Source: Amblyornis subalaris
Taxonomy: Eukaryota; Chordata; Aves; Passeriformes; Ptilonorhynchidae
Direction of reading: 5' to 3'
DNA length: 64,000 nt
Assembly: GCA_018881555.1 (NCBI GenBank)
Contig: JACAXG010000050.1
Coordinates: forward strand, 1,984,001 to 2,048,000
Shown here in pieces: positions 22,796 through 35,533 of the stretch. A program made the position numbers and the translations under genes. How positions within the stretch are numbered: position 1 is the stretch's first letter; each line of letters opens with the position of its first letter. The notes under the pieces were generated by a model. It ran no database searches and was not told where the DNA came from. It saw only the letters and a list, made by a program, of their open reading frames with translations.

Positions 22796-25700
22796 AGCTG
22801 CTGTGATTATAGCATATATATAGATGCAGCATTGCTGTTTCCCCTGATAACATAACCCAACCAGAGGAACACTGCTCATGTTCCTTCTCTTCTCAATTTG
22901 AACTCCCCTCTGCAAGGGGAGGGAAGATTTTGTCCTACTTACTGCAGTCACACATTCATCTGTTTGCTCACCTGTCACAAGTTTGTTTTGGCAAAGAAAA
23001 AACTGACCAGCCTGAGACTCAAAAAGTATGAGGCTCATTGAAATTCCTTGTCTAACCTTGTTGTAACAGGGAAATCTCAGGGCTTTATACTAAACAGCAA
23101 GGCACTCACTCAGCACTGATAAAAAAAAATACTCATATGAAAGAGGGGTTCTCGTGACAAGGGCTCACAAGACAGAGGAATGGACAGACAAGTGAGATTA
23201 AAAGGAGTTTGTCATTCATACAGAGCTTTTCAAAAAATTGCTGAACAGATGTTTAAAGGCTAAAGGAAAAGTTTTTTCTAGAGGCAAGGAAAAACTTCAG
23301 CAAATTACACAATTAAATGCTGTGTAACTTGAAAAACTGTAGTCAATTGCCTGAATATTTTACAAAGGAAGCAAAGATGAAGGTATGCTGTACGGAGAAA
23401 AAAAAAGTTATGTGACCAACACAACTCTGCAAAATACATTGCTCCNTTCTTCCAGAATGTGGGTGGCAGGTTCACAAAGAATCACTTACTGATGGGCTGC
23501 TGACACGTTTATGTCCGCTGGTTTGGTACAGCCAGGCAAGAGACCAGGTGCAACCCAAAAATCTGCAGAAGGGTGATAATGTGTTTACCCACAAGAGAGG
23601 GAAGCTGAATCCAAACTGCTGTGCCAGGACAGTGCCCATTCACCACCAGGAGATGCACATGAAAAGGTTGCAACCTTTGAAAAGCTGAGGCTGGTCAGAA
23701 TCTCCATCAACCCATCACGATCATGTGGATCAGCCTGAGCAGTGCTGAAAGTAGCAAACNTCATTGGTGATTCGGAGTGCTGAAAACTGCTAAGAAGCAC
23801 TTTAAACCTAAGAAAGAAAATACTAAGCAAGTGCTTCACCCTGAATTGTAATGTTTTAACAGTTCAGAAACTCTGCAAATGAAGCTGGTAGAGGNTTCTG
23901 CAGTCACTCGCCCAGGAAGGTATGTTTCAAGTGTGTACNCTCCTAACTTTATGTACACAGCAAAGTACAGTCCCAGGGCAGCCCAATTCCACTCTTCTCT
24001 TCCATAAAAAGAAGTCAGTAACAGTTTGGGTACAATCTAACACTTAAAAGCTTGGCATTTCTCCTTGAAGTTTCAAAGGTAAAGAAAAAGCTAGGGGCTT
24101 TGTTTTAATTTATGCTATTTAGCTCTCTTCTTTTACATTATAAGGGAACTAAGCTGTAGGGGCTACACTGTAACTTCTTTGTACAATTTTTAATTTGGCT
24201 AAGCATAATTTTTTTCAAAAGAGAAGTTATTGTATATTTATCAGCAAAAGGATTTTAGCATGCCTACCCCTGCAGAGCAAAAAACCCTACATTCAACACT
24301 GCCCCTTCACTCTTCTATTCCATTTTAACCAACTGTCATTCATTGTCCTCAGGGTGCTCATTAATTCTGAAGTTTAAAAGATATCCATCAGCCGTATCAT
24401 AAATTCATAAATAGCTACAACAAGAATGTCTCTCTCTCTCTCTATGCACGACTTTTTCTTTTATAGTTTAACCTCTGTGATTAACTCTCATTTTTGTGTC
24501 TTGTGGCATCTTATATGCAAATAGCAGAATTTCTCATAGAAAGACCTTTCCTTAATATTTAACACATCCTTCCTTGTCGCTCATCTCCAGAGCACAGAGA
24601 AATCACATTGTCTAACTGGCAGCAAAGTAACTGTGCATGTGACTAACTAGTAAAACATGGAAAAGTGCTTATATATTGGAGGAGCTGCACTGCCATGTCT
24701 GGACTAAATATGCCAGAAGAAGGTCAAAGCTTCTCAAAAACAGTCTGCAAATTTTTAATTGACTCGTTGTCAAGCCATCAGATTGTGACTTACAAGATGT
24801 GATTACTATTGGACTATTAATACAATTTTTCCCCAAGTTGAAGAAAAATATGATTTTTATAGGAGAGTATAAAGAGTATTAGAATGGCTCAAACAGCAAT
24901 ATAATGAAAATAAAAGATAAAGCATCCTGTAGTTTTGTACATGCTATTAAGTTTCACAAAGTGAAAGATTTTCTGTTCCTCTACCCCCAACTAAAACTCT
25001 GCTCCCAAGTCACAGCTCAATCCTGTTGCTTTTTGAGTACATGGTGCTTATCATCAATCTCTGCAGGTGAACCCAGACTGCAACCCAAAACGGTTCATCT
25101 CCAACTACCAAGATCTGCTAATTCAAGTAGGATGTGTCAAACAGCAGCATTCAATATAAGCAATATAAAAACTGCATGATCACCCATCCACTTACAGACT
25201 GATATTGTAAAATAAGCTTGCTTTTTCTGCAGTTGAGCCACAATTTCAAATACTTATTACCAGAGATTACAGATGGTGGAACAATAATGATATAGCGTTA
25301 TTGTCAACTAAAGGTGTAGCAACATAATTATGAGCTACAAAAAGCATCGATATTTTAGNAGCACTAATGGTATCAAAATAAAAGTTCAATTTCAAGCAAG
25401 GTAACTATTAAAGGCCCATTCAATAGAAGCTAAACATCTGAAGGGGCGGGAGAAGCAATTCCACAAGGCTCATCCATGTTTCAAAATTACCAGTATGTAA
25501 TTTTCCACTTCTCAGTGCTGTAATGCTTTACTACGTACCATTGATGGAAAGTGTTAAACAACATGAAGGGCTAGCTCAGGTTAAGTGAGGAGATACTGAA
25601 GGCAGAGCTGCACAGATTTTCCCCTACCTTTGTGTTTGCTTGCAACTTAATTCTGGAATGTTAAATTCTTCTGAAATACGCACACATGACATACACAGCT

Positions 25701-26365
25701 TTCCCAGCTTGAGACCTTAGGCTGAACAGCTTGCTTCAGTTCAATTATTATTCAAGCACTGATAGCCAGCATTATCTTAGATGAAATGCAAACCAAGTGA
25801 GAAACAGATTCCACACAAAAAAGCTTGAGAGCTAAAAGAAAATGAAATCAATCCCCAGCCTTTCAACTCCTTAAAGTGATAGGCAATAACAGGGCTGTCA
25901 GACCAGGGTAAACCTGAAAAGAAACATTTTGCAGCCCATGATTGAAAGAGAACATAAAAGGATGTCAGGTAGATGGATGCTTTATTGCTATTTTATATTG
26001 AAACCAGAAAACAAGGCCAGGTTGTAGCTGAAGACGTGAAACTGCAACTCTTCCACCTATTTTAGGAGACCTGATTGATACTGTTGACCTTGTTGTCTGA
26101 TCATGATCATACCCCTTCATCTTCCCTATACATTGATCAGCTGTTTCCATTGAGAGCAACTTGTCATTAACACCTCTACAGATTTATATTTATATGCATG
26201 TGCTTTTCTCCCCATTATATTTATATTGCAAGCAGCCTATGAATACAGCAAGGATGTTAGTAGTAAATATAGCTGCCTGGCAGGGAGGAGCTGACACCCA
26301 GTTCTTATCTCCAGCAGGAGAGATTTGACCTTTTGCATTCTTTCCAAAGTTAGGTAGTTACCTAC
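22796..26365. other. Unique AT-rich non-coding DNA
   Basis: No gene is recognised. The stretch contains a (TC)n microsatellite at 24429-24443. Open frames of 60-91 codons have no motif. Four single N lie close together at 23446-23939. Confidence 0.65.
24429..24443. repeat. (TC)n microsatellite
   Basis: Seven and a half uninterrupted TC units. This is a plausible length-polymorphic marker and nothing more. Confidence 0.9.
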
Positions 26366-26545
26366 TGTGGTGGGCTGATGCTGCTTGGCAGCTAAGCCCC
26401 CACGCAGTCCACTCACTCACTCCCCCACAGTGGGACAAGGGAGAGAATCAGAAAAACAAAGGCAAGAAAAACTGGCTCTCACTCTTGGTGGTCAAGATAA
26501 AGACAGTCTGTTACATGAAGGAAAAAAAAAACAAAAACAAGTGCC
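26366..26545 (-). mobile_element. Truncated avian endogenous-retrovirus LTR (3' portion)
   Basis: Starting with TGTGGTGGGCTGA at 26366, the sequence runs through GGCAGCTAAGCCCCCACGCA, CACTCACTCCCCCACAGTGG, GGGAGAGAATCAG and AAGATAAAGACAGTCTGTTA. This order is the reverse complement of the R-U5 end of an abundant avian LTR family, where the sense strand reads toward a terminal ...CCACCACA. Only the 3' portion remains; the U3 promoter part and all retroviral genes are absent. The piece ends in an A-rich run at about 26521-26545. The exact ERV class was not determined. It is an old, inert relic. Confidence 0.8.
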
Positions 26546-29500
26546 AAGGTATCAGAAGCAAAACTTCAAAATTTTCAATTTTGTTTAAGATTTCCTTTTT
26601 CCTCTCTCTAGAAGACTCTCAGCTCAGTATTCTGTGGAAGAGCTTCACTTTCAAAGCTTAGCATTTCTGACTGTCAAGTGAAAAGTGTTATCCATTTTCT
26701 TTACTGGGGAAAAAAAAAATCTTCACTTTCTCTTTGGCATATTGCCCAAGTAGTAATGTGAAAAACAAAAAACAACTTTCCAGATAAAAGAAAAGATATG
26801 GGAAAGGGTAAAAAAGGAGAAAAAAATCGGGAAAAATAGAAATTAATGTTTTGGTTTGGAAATTTTGCAAGATTTCTTAATGAAAATTCCTTTTCAGAAA
26901 GAGGTAAACCTTTTTCAAATAAGAGCTATGAACAACTACAAACTACCTTTTCTAAGGAATCATCAAAAAGAGTCTTTCCTGATAGTTTAGAAAGTCCTAG
27001 ATCAAGCTTTCAGATAATAGACTAGGAAGGAAAAAGCAAAGCATGGCTGGATATCACATCTTTTATTCTACTCATCTAAAGCAAGTAGGGAACAGCCAGT
27101 GAGTCTCCACAATTGGATTGAGACTTGGACTGGATTTCTAATGCTAAATTGATAGGTGTTCAGATACTAGTGTGATAAGTAGGCTATAAATACACAGAGG
27201 CTGACAGCTTAAATAGTTTGCTAAAATAGACGGCTCTAAGAGCTATTCTGGATAACTGTTTATCTNTCCATCCATCCAAACTCACTCTTCTCAGCTGCTG
27301 GGCTGAGTTTTCAGACAGGATATTCTAGCGGGATAGCTTGTGGAAATGTAGCTATAACAAAGAGATGGCTAAAGCAGATATGAAAGCTGAATTAGACACT
27401 TGGTAATACAGAAAGAGCTCCAGGAATTTTGGAGGGAAACAAAAATAAAGAAGAAAAAATGGGTGAGTATGGAAAACTGAAGAACAAGTTCTCACTTTAC
27501 AAAGGAAATAGAAATAAAAATCCAGCTGATGGCAACTACATTTTCTTATAGCTTTCTGCTTTGGAAAGGTGTCTTGAAAATCCATCTTCAAAATCGCTCC
27601 AATCCAATTCTCTCAGTATTGACTCTGGTGCAGATACACCATTCCCACCGACACCGTAGAGTGCGCATGCATTTGTATGGACTGTACAACTGCATTGCTG
27701 CCCCAAATCATGATTTCAGTTATTCCCCTGCTCTAAATGTCCAACATATCCTTCAACCCCCAATTTATTTCTTTTTCAGGTATATTTTTCTGCAGTTTGC
27801 TGTATCTTATCCTTCTGTAATATTTACCATGTGGCTCCGCGCTTGCTCCCTTGTCCAGTGAAATAGTCTTGTTACAATTTGGAAACTGAATTTTCAGAAC
27901 ACAGTCTATCCCCTCTCCGCACCCCCTTTCAGCTCTTCACAGACTTATATCCCCATAGAAACCTTAAAACAATTAGAGCCATAGCAGGATTTTACCAGCT
28001 AAATGGAGTTCTGTGTCTTGAATAAATTTGTGCGTTTAATAGCTACATTTTAAAGTAAGATGCACTACATCACAGCTAGGTAGAAGAAGACATTTTAAAG
28101 TCTTTTTTATAACAAATTGATAGTTGCCAGCTGTTTTTTCTGATCTTTGTGGTAAATCNTGCATTGAAAAATAGCTGCCTAGAAGGCTGATAACAATTTG
28201 AATCTACTAGCCATCTCTCTAGATCAGATGCCATTACCACCAGTGGAATCAGCATTCCATTCATGTGCTTTTATTTTTCCCTCTTGGAAAACACTTTACA
28301 AGAAATAACATGGAAATATATATATTGATAGACTATGGTTATATATGCTGTGCTAATCTATTTATATGTTTCAGCATAGCTTTCTACTGGACTGTATAGA
28401 GTATGCATACACACTCTCTATTCTGCCATAACGTATGCTTTCTAAAATATCTATCTTTCATATAAATGATACAATAAAGGCGTTCATTTAGTAGATAAAT
28501 ACTAGTGTAGTCACTGGAATTTTGCTCCTCCTGTTGCAGCTCTTTATCATTTAAAATGTAGAAGAGCCTTATAAATATAAGATACATATGAGGCAAGAGC
28601 TATTCAGGTACAACATTGATACTTAAGTTTTATTATTATTCTATACAAATCAATTCTGAGGGAGAACGTTTATGGATTTGCTCTGCAAAAAATAAACCAG
28701 TGAGAAACAAATATGTCTGCTTAATATAGACAGCACAAAAGACATAAAATTGTCTTCAGCTGCTATTGTTAATTTGAGATTACACATCAAGCAAAATAGA
28801 GGTTTTGAATTAGAAAAAGACCAATAAAGTTTTTGTCATTTCTTTTGGCACACCAAGTTGCACCACAATGCCTGGTCTTCAAAGTCCAGACCACCTACAT
28901 CAGTCAAATGCAGGTGCTGACCAAATGAGCATCTTAGTGAGAGGTCAAAATTTTAGAATTAGCCATCGTAGCTAATAAAAATAAGTCCTTTCATTTATAT
29001 ATAGATACATAAATAAAACACAGCACAAGATAAAAAAGACTTAATGTANTATGTACATAGTTCAGAGATGGTGAATGTGTTTTCAGTTCTCAGATAAGGC
29101 TTTTAGCTAGAGAATCTTGAGATACCAATGCATCTGTGCTTAGATATAAATGGCAAACATGAAACATATAAGTGTTAAAAAATAAACCAGGGAAAGACGG
29201 TAAAAAAATACGGAGTAACCAAGGCAATATTCAGATATGGTTTGTTAAAAATTAATTTTGCAACATTAAAAAAATACAAGTTACAGTTAAACANAAACCA
29301 ACCTTTTGAAGACAGCAAATCATTACAGGGTGCTAAAGATTTCTGAGTATATTAGTCTACCCTTAGGGCTTATTGAACATAATCCATTTCAATTTTCTTC
29401 TCCATTTTCTAGCACAAACAACACCGCAGATTAGATCAAGCCAATTCTTACACTAGTAGTATTTTCTGCGAATATGCACNAAGGGGTAGAAGTGTGAGAT

Positions 29501-30489
29501 GAGGAGGGAGTCATAAATACGTTGCACAACCTGCTTGTGAATTCTGCAATTTGTGGGTTAATGTAAGGTTACATTATGAATACAACAGTGAAAGAAGGAC
29601 AAGGCTAGAGGTTAGATGCAGTTTTTAATTCAGTGCATCATAAGATCAATATTGTCCACTGAAGGCAGTGAAATTTCCAAAATCAGAAGTATTTCACGTG
29701 TCTCTGCCCTCCTCAGTGACTCCTGTTCAGCATATTTCATTTTACCTCCAAGTTATCAAAAACTTGGCATCTTGGGTCTATTGCTATAGGGCACTGCATT
29801 GCTCACAGCATTATCCCTCTGCATCATATATTCATGCTCAAGTACACTTAAGAACTCCATTGCTCCTACCCTTGATGCTCTACTTTGGCACCACATCGTT
29901 GCCCATCTCTTGCTGTTTTAGTAATTCTGGACCTTGCTGTGCTTCTCACAGCTACTTTCTTTGTGCTTCCCATTGTTACTGTCCATTATGCATGAGGTGC
30001 TTTCCCTTCCCTGAGTGTCCCTGTAGGACCATGAACTTCTCTTCCTGCAAAGCCCACTCCATCATGCCAACATATGGCTATAAGGTGAAGGAGATGGGTA
30101 GCATGGAGATGAAACCTTATTTCTATGTTTTAGGTTACTTACAGAAATAGTTAAACAAGGTACGAGAAGAGCCTGAAACTAATATTAACTAATATTAACA
30201 GCGCTATACATATTTGGGTACAGGGTGTGATGAACAACAAGGGTATAAGGAGCATAAATGGCGTTTCTGAAAGGGAAATCCCCTGAGCTGGAGTTCACAC
30301 AACTGCAAAAGCCTGAAACTTGTCACCTGAAGAGGAAAGATCCACAGAATGGGTTGTGGAACAGCATAACAAAACAAGCAGTAGTTTCTTTAAGAGACAC
30401 CTGCAGACATTACTCTTCNTATAAAAATGGGACTTTCTAAAATATGTTAAGTGGGAAGCTAAGCTGGAAAGCTGCTGTCAGTCTGTACA
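26546..30489. other. Unique AT-rich non-coding DNA
   Basis: No recognised gene. The stretch holds the longest open frame of the window (160 codons, 29668-30150, plus), listed separately as doubtful. It also has a 10-bp duplication ACTAATATTA at 30178-30199 and purine-rich or A-rich patches around 26700-26840. Confidence 0.6.
29668..30150 (+). other. Longest open frame, 160 codons, probably chance
   Basis: The frame runs from an ATG to TAG without interruption. The predicted protein is unusually rich in Cys, Ser, His and Pro, with CC and C.C pairs in residues 85-120, but no zinc-finger spacing or signal peptide is convincing. The plus strand here is pyrimidine-rich, which by itself depletes stop codons. 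I see no upstream promoter, no splice context and no family resemblance. A fast-evolving small gene or an exon cannot be excluded; I consider chance more likely. Confidence 0.15.
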
Positions 30490-30790
30490 TATTCAAAAAA
30501 TTAGAGATGGAAAGACATACTACATCAACCTTTCATTCTGTGGTCGCTGGTAGATTATTCCCCATTACATACTCCTGAGCTCTTTGTCTTCTATAGTTTT
30601 AAATGACTCAAGTGCTTGGACTTCTACCTCTTCCCTTGGGAGAATTATCTATGCCACAGTCTAATAGATCTCACTGTCAGGAAATGGCCTTCATTTGCCT
30701 TTGCTAAACCTTATCCCATTACTCCTAGTTATGGTAGTTTTTTCCTGTTGTGTGCTGAAACACCCTTATAATGGCTCTTACCCCAGAATC
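30490..30790 (-). mobile_element. Ancient CR1-type LINE 3' end, well preserved
   Basis: The block matches, in reverse orientation, the consensus of an old sauropsid CR1 lineage as I remember it. It opens with TTAGAGATGGAAAGACATAC (30500), then AAATGACTCAAGTG (30600), CTTCCCTTGGGAGAATTAT (30630), AATAGATCTCACTGTCAGGA (30663-30682) and CCCATTACTCCTAGTTATGG (30716-30735). Several 15-20-bp words look unchanged from the consensus, which is notable for such an old family. The distal part fades at about 30790. No coding frame remains. Confidence 0.88.
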
Positions 30791-31063
30791 ACAGTGAAAT
30801 AACAGCCATAAATGGAAACCTCTTGCCTTCCATTAAGAGCTCCCTTGTCCCCTCGCTCCCGCAGCCTGGCACAACACATCAGGAGAGACAGGAGCAGTTG
30901 CAGTGAGCAGGACCTGGACTAATGCCACCTGGGACAGACCATTGCACAAGGCTCAGCCATAATTACGGCACAGTGGGACAGAGAGAACAGTGTGGGATAA
31001 AAGTGGTGTCAGCAGGCAGGGACACTTCCTTTTAACCCAGGCAGTCTTTAAGTTGCATGCTCA

Positions 31064-31095
31064 ATTTTGTAAATAGCCCAATTTTGTAAATGGGC
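31064..31095. repeat. Tandem duplication, about 17-bp period
   Basis: The word CAATTTTGTAAAT occurs twice, followed by AGCC and GGGC respectively. It is a small slippage duplication next to a GC-richer patch. Confidence 0.75.
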
Positions 31096-34000
31096 ATTAA
31101 TCATCTTAGTGAAACGTCTCATCAGCACCAGTGCTCCTGCCTCGCTCCTCCCTTCTCAGCTTTTTGCTGAACTGTAGCCAAACACTGCGCTGGGAACTAT
31201 ATGGCCAAACTTTCAGTACTNTTCCTGCGAGACTGAATCCGAAATCCAGAACCACTCACTTTTCAGTGTGGAAAAGGTGAAGATGTGTATTAATATAGTT
31301 TCCCAGTTTCACACTGCAGAGATATGTGTTTGTGTTAGTTAAGGATCATACTTTGATTTTAAGATGCAAGTCATTTGCTTTCATCTCTCCTTGGTCTTGA
31401 ACAGTACTGACAGCAATAGTAATGCAGACAGTGGATGGCATAGGAAGTCCCCAAGTCAGCAGAGAAAAGCTCAAAAACATTGTCAGATGAAGATCACTGT
31501 GCTCTAGCAGATATAAGTCTTTCATCATCATGTGAGATAAAGATACAATGTCAGCCACATAACAAAGATGGCCAATCCAAAATTTAACTACCAGTTCATG
31601 TTTTCTGCTAGACCGATTTTAGGCAACAAAATAGATACAAGTAATTTTATTTATACCACCGAAAAAAACCCAACCCAAACCAATCAACAAACAAAAAACC
31701 TATTAGGGAAAAAAAGCAACTTAACACAGATTTCTCAAGAAATTCAGAGACAAAAAACTCCATTTCATTTGTGTTTTTAAGACAGCTTCAGTTGCTTCTG
31801 CTGCTCATCTCTTTCATTCATTATGTTCCTTTTAAGTATTTTGCTGAGATTTTCTTACTCTGAAGCTTNGTTATTTACAAGGCTATTTTTTTGGACAGTT
31901 TTTGTTTATGTCCTACCAAAGTCCATTTTGATTTCTCAGCACGTTTCCCTGTGGTGTCCTTGGAAATACTCAATCTGTATATTATAATCTGGGGACTGTC
32001 AGAGTAAAAGAAAACATAAATATCGTTGCTGAGTTGTCTGCAACGTATTATGCCGTTTTTACAGACCTGTCTTTTTATTAACTCCTGCACTGCTTTGCTG
32101 TTTCATGTATGGAAAACAAAGCAACCAATGGAGAGCTACTGGAAAAATATGTCCTCGAGCTATCTTTTAGGCCCTGAATAAAAGCTATCAAAGCAAACAG
32201 TACATGAAAGGGCTCTCTCTCTTTCATACAGAAAGAAATGCAGATATTTGCCAACTAACTTATTTCCCATCCACTGGAAGGCATACAAAGTCTTTGTATG
32301 GCAGTACAGATGCCAAGTTATTAATTGTAAAAGGCATTTTTTTTTTATTTTTAAAAGTAAAGATATTTAAAGTAAAAGATGACCACAAAAAACACCTAAA
32401 ATATATAAAGAAACGAAACGGGGAATGGTCCAGCCCAGGATGTCTTGCACTTGAAATGCTGTGCAGGCAAAGGAAAGCAATACTCCCAACACTCTGAATT
32501 CCTGTTATGTTTTTCTTAGGTACATTGAGAAACAACCAAAGCAAAAGTAAAAATGTTTTCTGCTTTTTCTCAGTCTATTTCATCAAAAATTAAGTGTGAC
32601 TGCAAATACAAGTAATCAACAAAAGTTTAAAAGGAATTATTAACACAGAGTCAGAGAAACCCCATCGTCATAACCTCNCCTAATACGCAACACAACTAGA
32701 AATACAAGTAATTCAGTTCCTTATTAAGATAAGCTTTTTTATGGCTACATATTTCACATCATGGTGATGTCCATTGATAGTCTGAAGGCCTGAAATACCC
32801 ACATTCTTTTCTCATCCATCTGTCAGGAAAGCCCTCATTTTCCTACAGAGAAAGGTGACTCCTGTTCCTATCAAGTCCAACCACTAAACTCTTGTTATTT
32901 TCGGTTGGCATAAGGTCAGGCCTATAAGGTTCGACAAGCAAATCCCGATGTTGTATTAGAGAAAAGATGCAGCGTGACTGCTTTATGTTTTGGCTCCTTA
33001 GCTTAGCGTGTCTGGAGGGCACAGTTTCACAACTGCTCTCCCGTCATTTTCATTCATTTGCAGCCTTGCAGGCCAGAAAAGTGACAATATTGTTGTTTTA
33101 GCACCCTGCTCTGCTTCTCTGGAACACATAATAAGGAATAAACACAATCCTGGTTATCCATATATTTTAACTGCTGTAAACACTTGATAGGTACAAACTG
33201 TACTTCAGGTACCATTGCCTTGCTTCTCTTTGCTTATCACTACACAGAAATTTGGAGTTACCCAAGCTCCAGGCCCAGCTTCCCCACAGCAGATTTATGG
33301 CGTAGGGTGCGATCTGCACNTAAACTGAGGCTGTGCCACTGCAGAGAGTGAAGCCATTAAACTAGCCGATAACTGCCCCTTTGAGGATTTGATGACTTGA
33401 TGTGCAAATTGTCTGTCATACCAGTTCACCTAGGATTTGCAAACTGACTGTTTTTGACAAGAAAAACGGGGAGTGTAGTCCAAAGTAACAGGAGAAGTGT
33501 ATTTTTCTTTTCTTTTAACATTATTTTTAACATTTAGTTGATATGTATAAATAAACATGAGAACATTGTGGTAGACTTCCTTATTAGTCTAGTGGAAAAT
33601 ACCATATTGCAAATATAAGCTTCTTTGCAGAGATTGCTCCTGACTGGCCAGCAAATCCGATAAAAATATGACTTTTGCTTCAGCTTAATCATATAATACA
33701 CTTTATCACTCAGTGTCTTGTGTAATAAATGTTGCTGAAAAGACTAATTTAGGATCTGAATTTATTTTAATTAGTCTTTGTAATACTGCAGCAGATGTTA
33801 GCCTGTATAAAAGCAAACCTGCACTTGTGAGGAATCTCAATGAGAAGGCCCCCAACCTTTGATATTCTCACACATACTGCCCGAGATTGCAACAGCAGAC
33901 ACGAGGGGAGAAAGGAAACTAAAGAACAAACAAGATTCAGGAGGATGAGGAAAAAAGGCAGCAGAGATTCATTTTGTTATAAACATGTCCTGCTATCAGT

Positions 34001-35503
34001 CACAGCACTGTAAAGGTGAGGCTGCAGAGCACCATTAATAACTGACAGTTGTTGTTAACTACCAGGGAACACCAGATAACCTTCCCGAGAATATCTACAC
34101 CCCCATCTTGGGCAGCAAAGTAATGAGTCCCAGTGGAAAGAAAGCACTGGCCGTCTTTGTTGTAGCTATTGATCTCCTGATGTGATTTAGATAAGGGAGG
34201 AAGAGATAATGGCATTGATTATTCTATTTAGGAGCCAGACTGAGACTAAACTAAAGTATAATACATAAAGAGGAAAAATCCACACTCGATCACTTCTTGT
34301 CTGTTCTTTGCAATTCAAGGCAACGCCAGGTGGTCACAGCAACAGGGAGACACGTCTTAATAAACATGTGGGGTTTGGTTTCTGGGACAATTTGATGTAA
34401 ACTAATATATGACAGAGGGGTTTGTTTTGTTTCTTCTTCCTTACTTTAATGGACAAGCATTGTTTCCATAAAGTGAAGCATGGGAAGAATAGATTGTTTT
34501 CCTGCCAAGGAGGTTGACAGAAGTCAATGATGGAGATCTCAGGCTGACAGCAGGACATGCATTGCTAATTTTACTTTATACTCCTCACCCCCATTGTGAA
34601 GAGTAGTCAGCTCAGGCCAGGTAGTTTACAGAGAAGAATCTTAAGAGAAGGAATGCTTATGCCTATCCACAGCAAGATGTAATTATTCTGACAAGCCTTT
34701 ATGGCAGGTCATCTGCAGACATGGATTAGAGCCTCAGGTCTCGCCTCAGAGTAAAAAAGAATCCCTGTTGCATCTAAGAGCAGACACTAGTGAGATTTAG
34801 AAATACCCTAGAAATGGAAAAAAATAAAAAGAAAATAATTTCCAATCTTTTTAAAGCTGCTGAGCTTAAACTGCCTCAAAATTTGTTGACAGGTTACAGA
34901 AGTCACTGTTCTACCAAGGGAACACAGTGAGGGGTATGATGGATTGACAGCCATACCCTGTTTTATATTCTCTATTATACTCTCCTGTATTTGGAATACC
35001 ATCCTAGACTGAAAACCAACAAAAACTTGTACTTTTACTTCTGTCCTCAGTGGAGGTTTTCAGACACCAGACCAAGATTCTCTTAAAAACATGTGCATTT
35101 AGACTAAAACCAAATTATTCATCNTTTATTGGTGTGATTAATAGATATGCTTTGTGAATTATAAAAGGACAACCGGATAAATAAAATATAAGATGTAAGA
35201 GCTAAAACCAAAATAAATGTGTCTAGTTCTTGGATGTTACCATATAGTTTCTACATATGATGAAGTCAGTACACTCACTTTGTCACTCTGCCCTTGCCAG
35301 TGTCAGAGAGCTGCAATTCACATCAGGCAGAACTCGCCTAAAGATTTTTCAGGGAAGCACAGCTGATCTTTTAGAAATGAAACTGTAAAAAATGTCAATC
35401 TTTATAACTTTTTTGGAGTGGGATTCTGGTTTAGTTTGTTGGGTTTTTTTAATGTTTTGTGTTTCTTGAACACAAGGCTGTTTAAAGAAAACGAGCCTGG
35501 CTT

Positions 35504-35533
35504 CCTTACAGGATTCCAGAGAATCCTGTAAGG
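35504..35533. repeat. Perfect inverted repeat, 13-bp arms, 4-nt loop
   Basis: CCTTACAGGATTC (35504-35516) is followed by the loop CAGA and then the exact reverse complement GAATCCTGTAAGG (35521-35533). One outer T-G pair could extend it in RNA. The arms are longer than expected by chance for so tight a loop. The right arm runs into a G-rich GGGTGGGGAGAGAGA segment. No longer microRNA-like stem is evident beyond the core. Confidence 0.92.

Noticed and set aside
32850..32885. Possible CR1 tail word (CAAGTCCAACCACTAAACTC)
   Set aside because: Only about 20 bp resemble CR1, with no supporting sequence on either side.
32920..32950. tRNA B-box-like GGTTCGACAAG
   Set aside because: No A-box at the right distance and no cloverleaf could be drawn.
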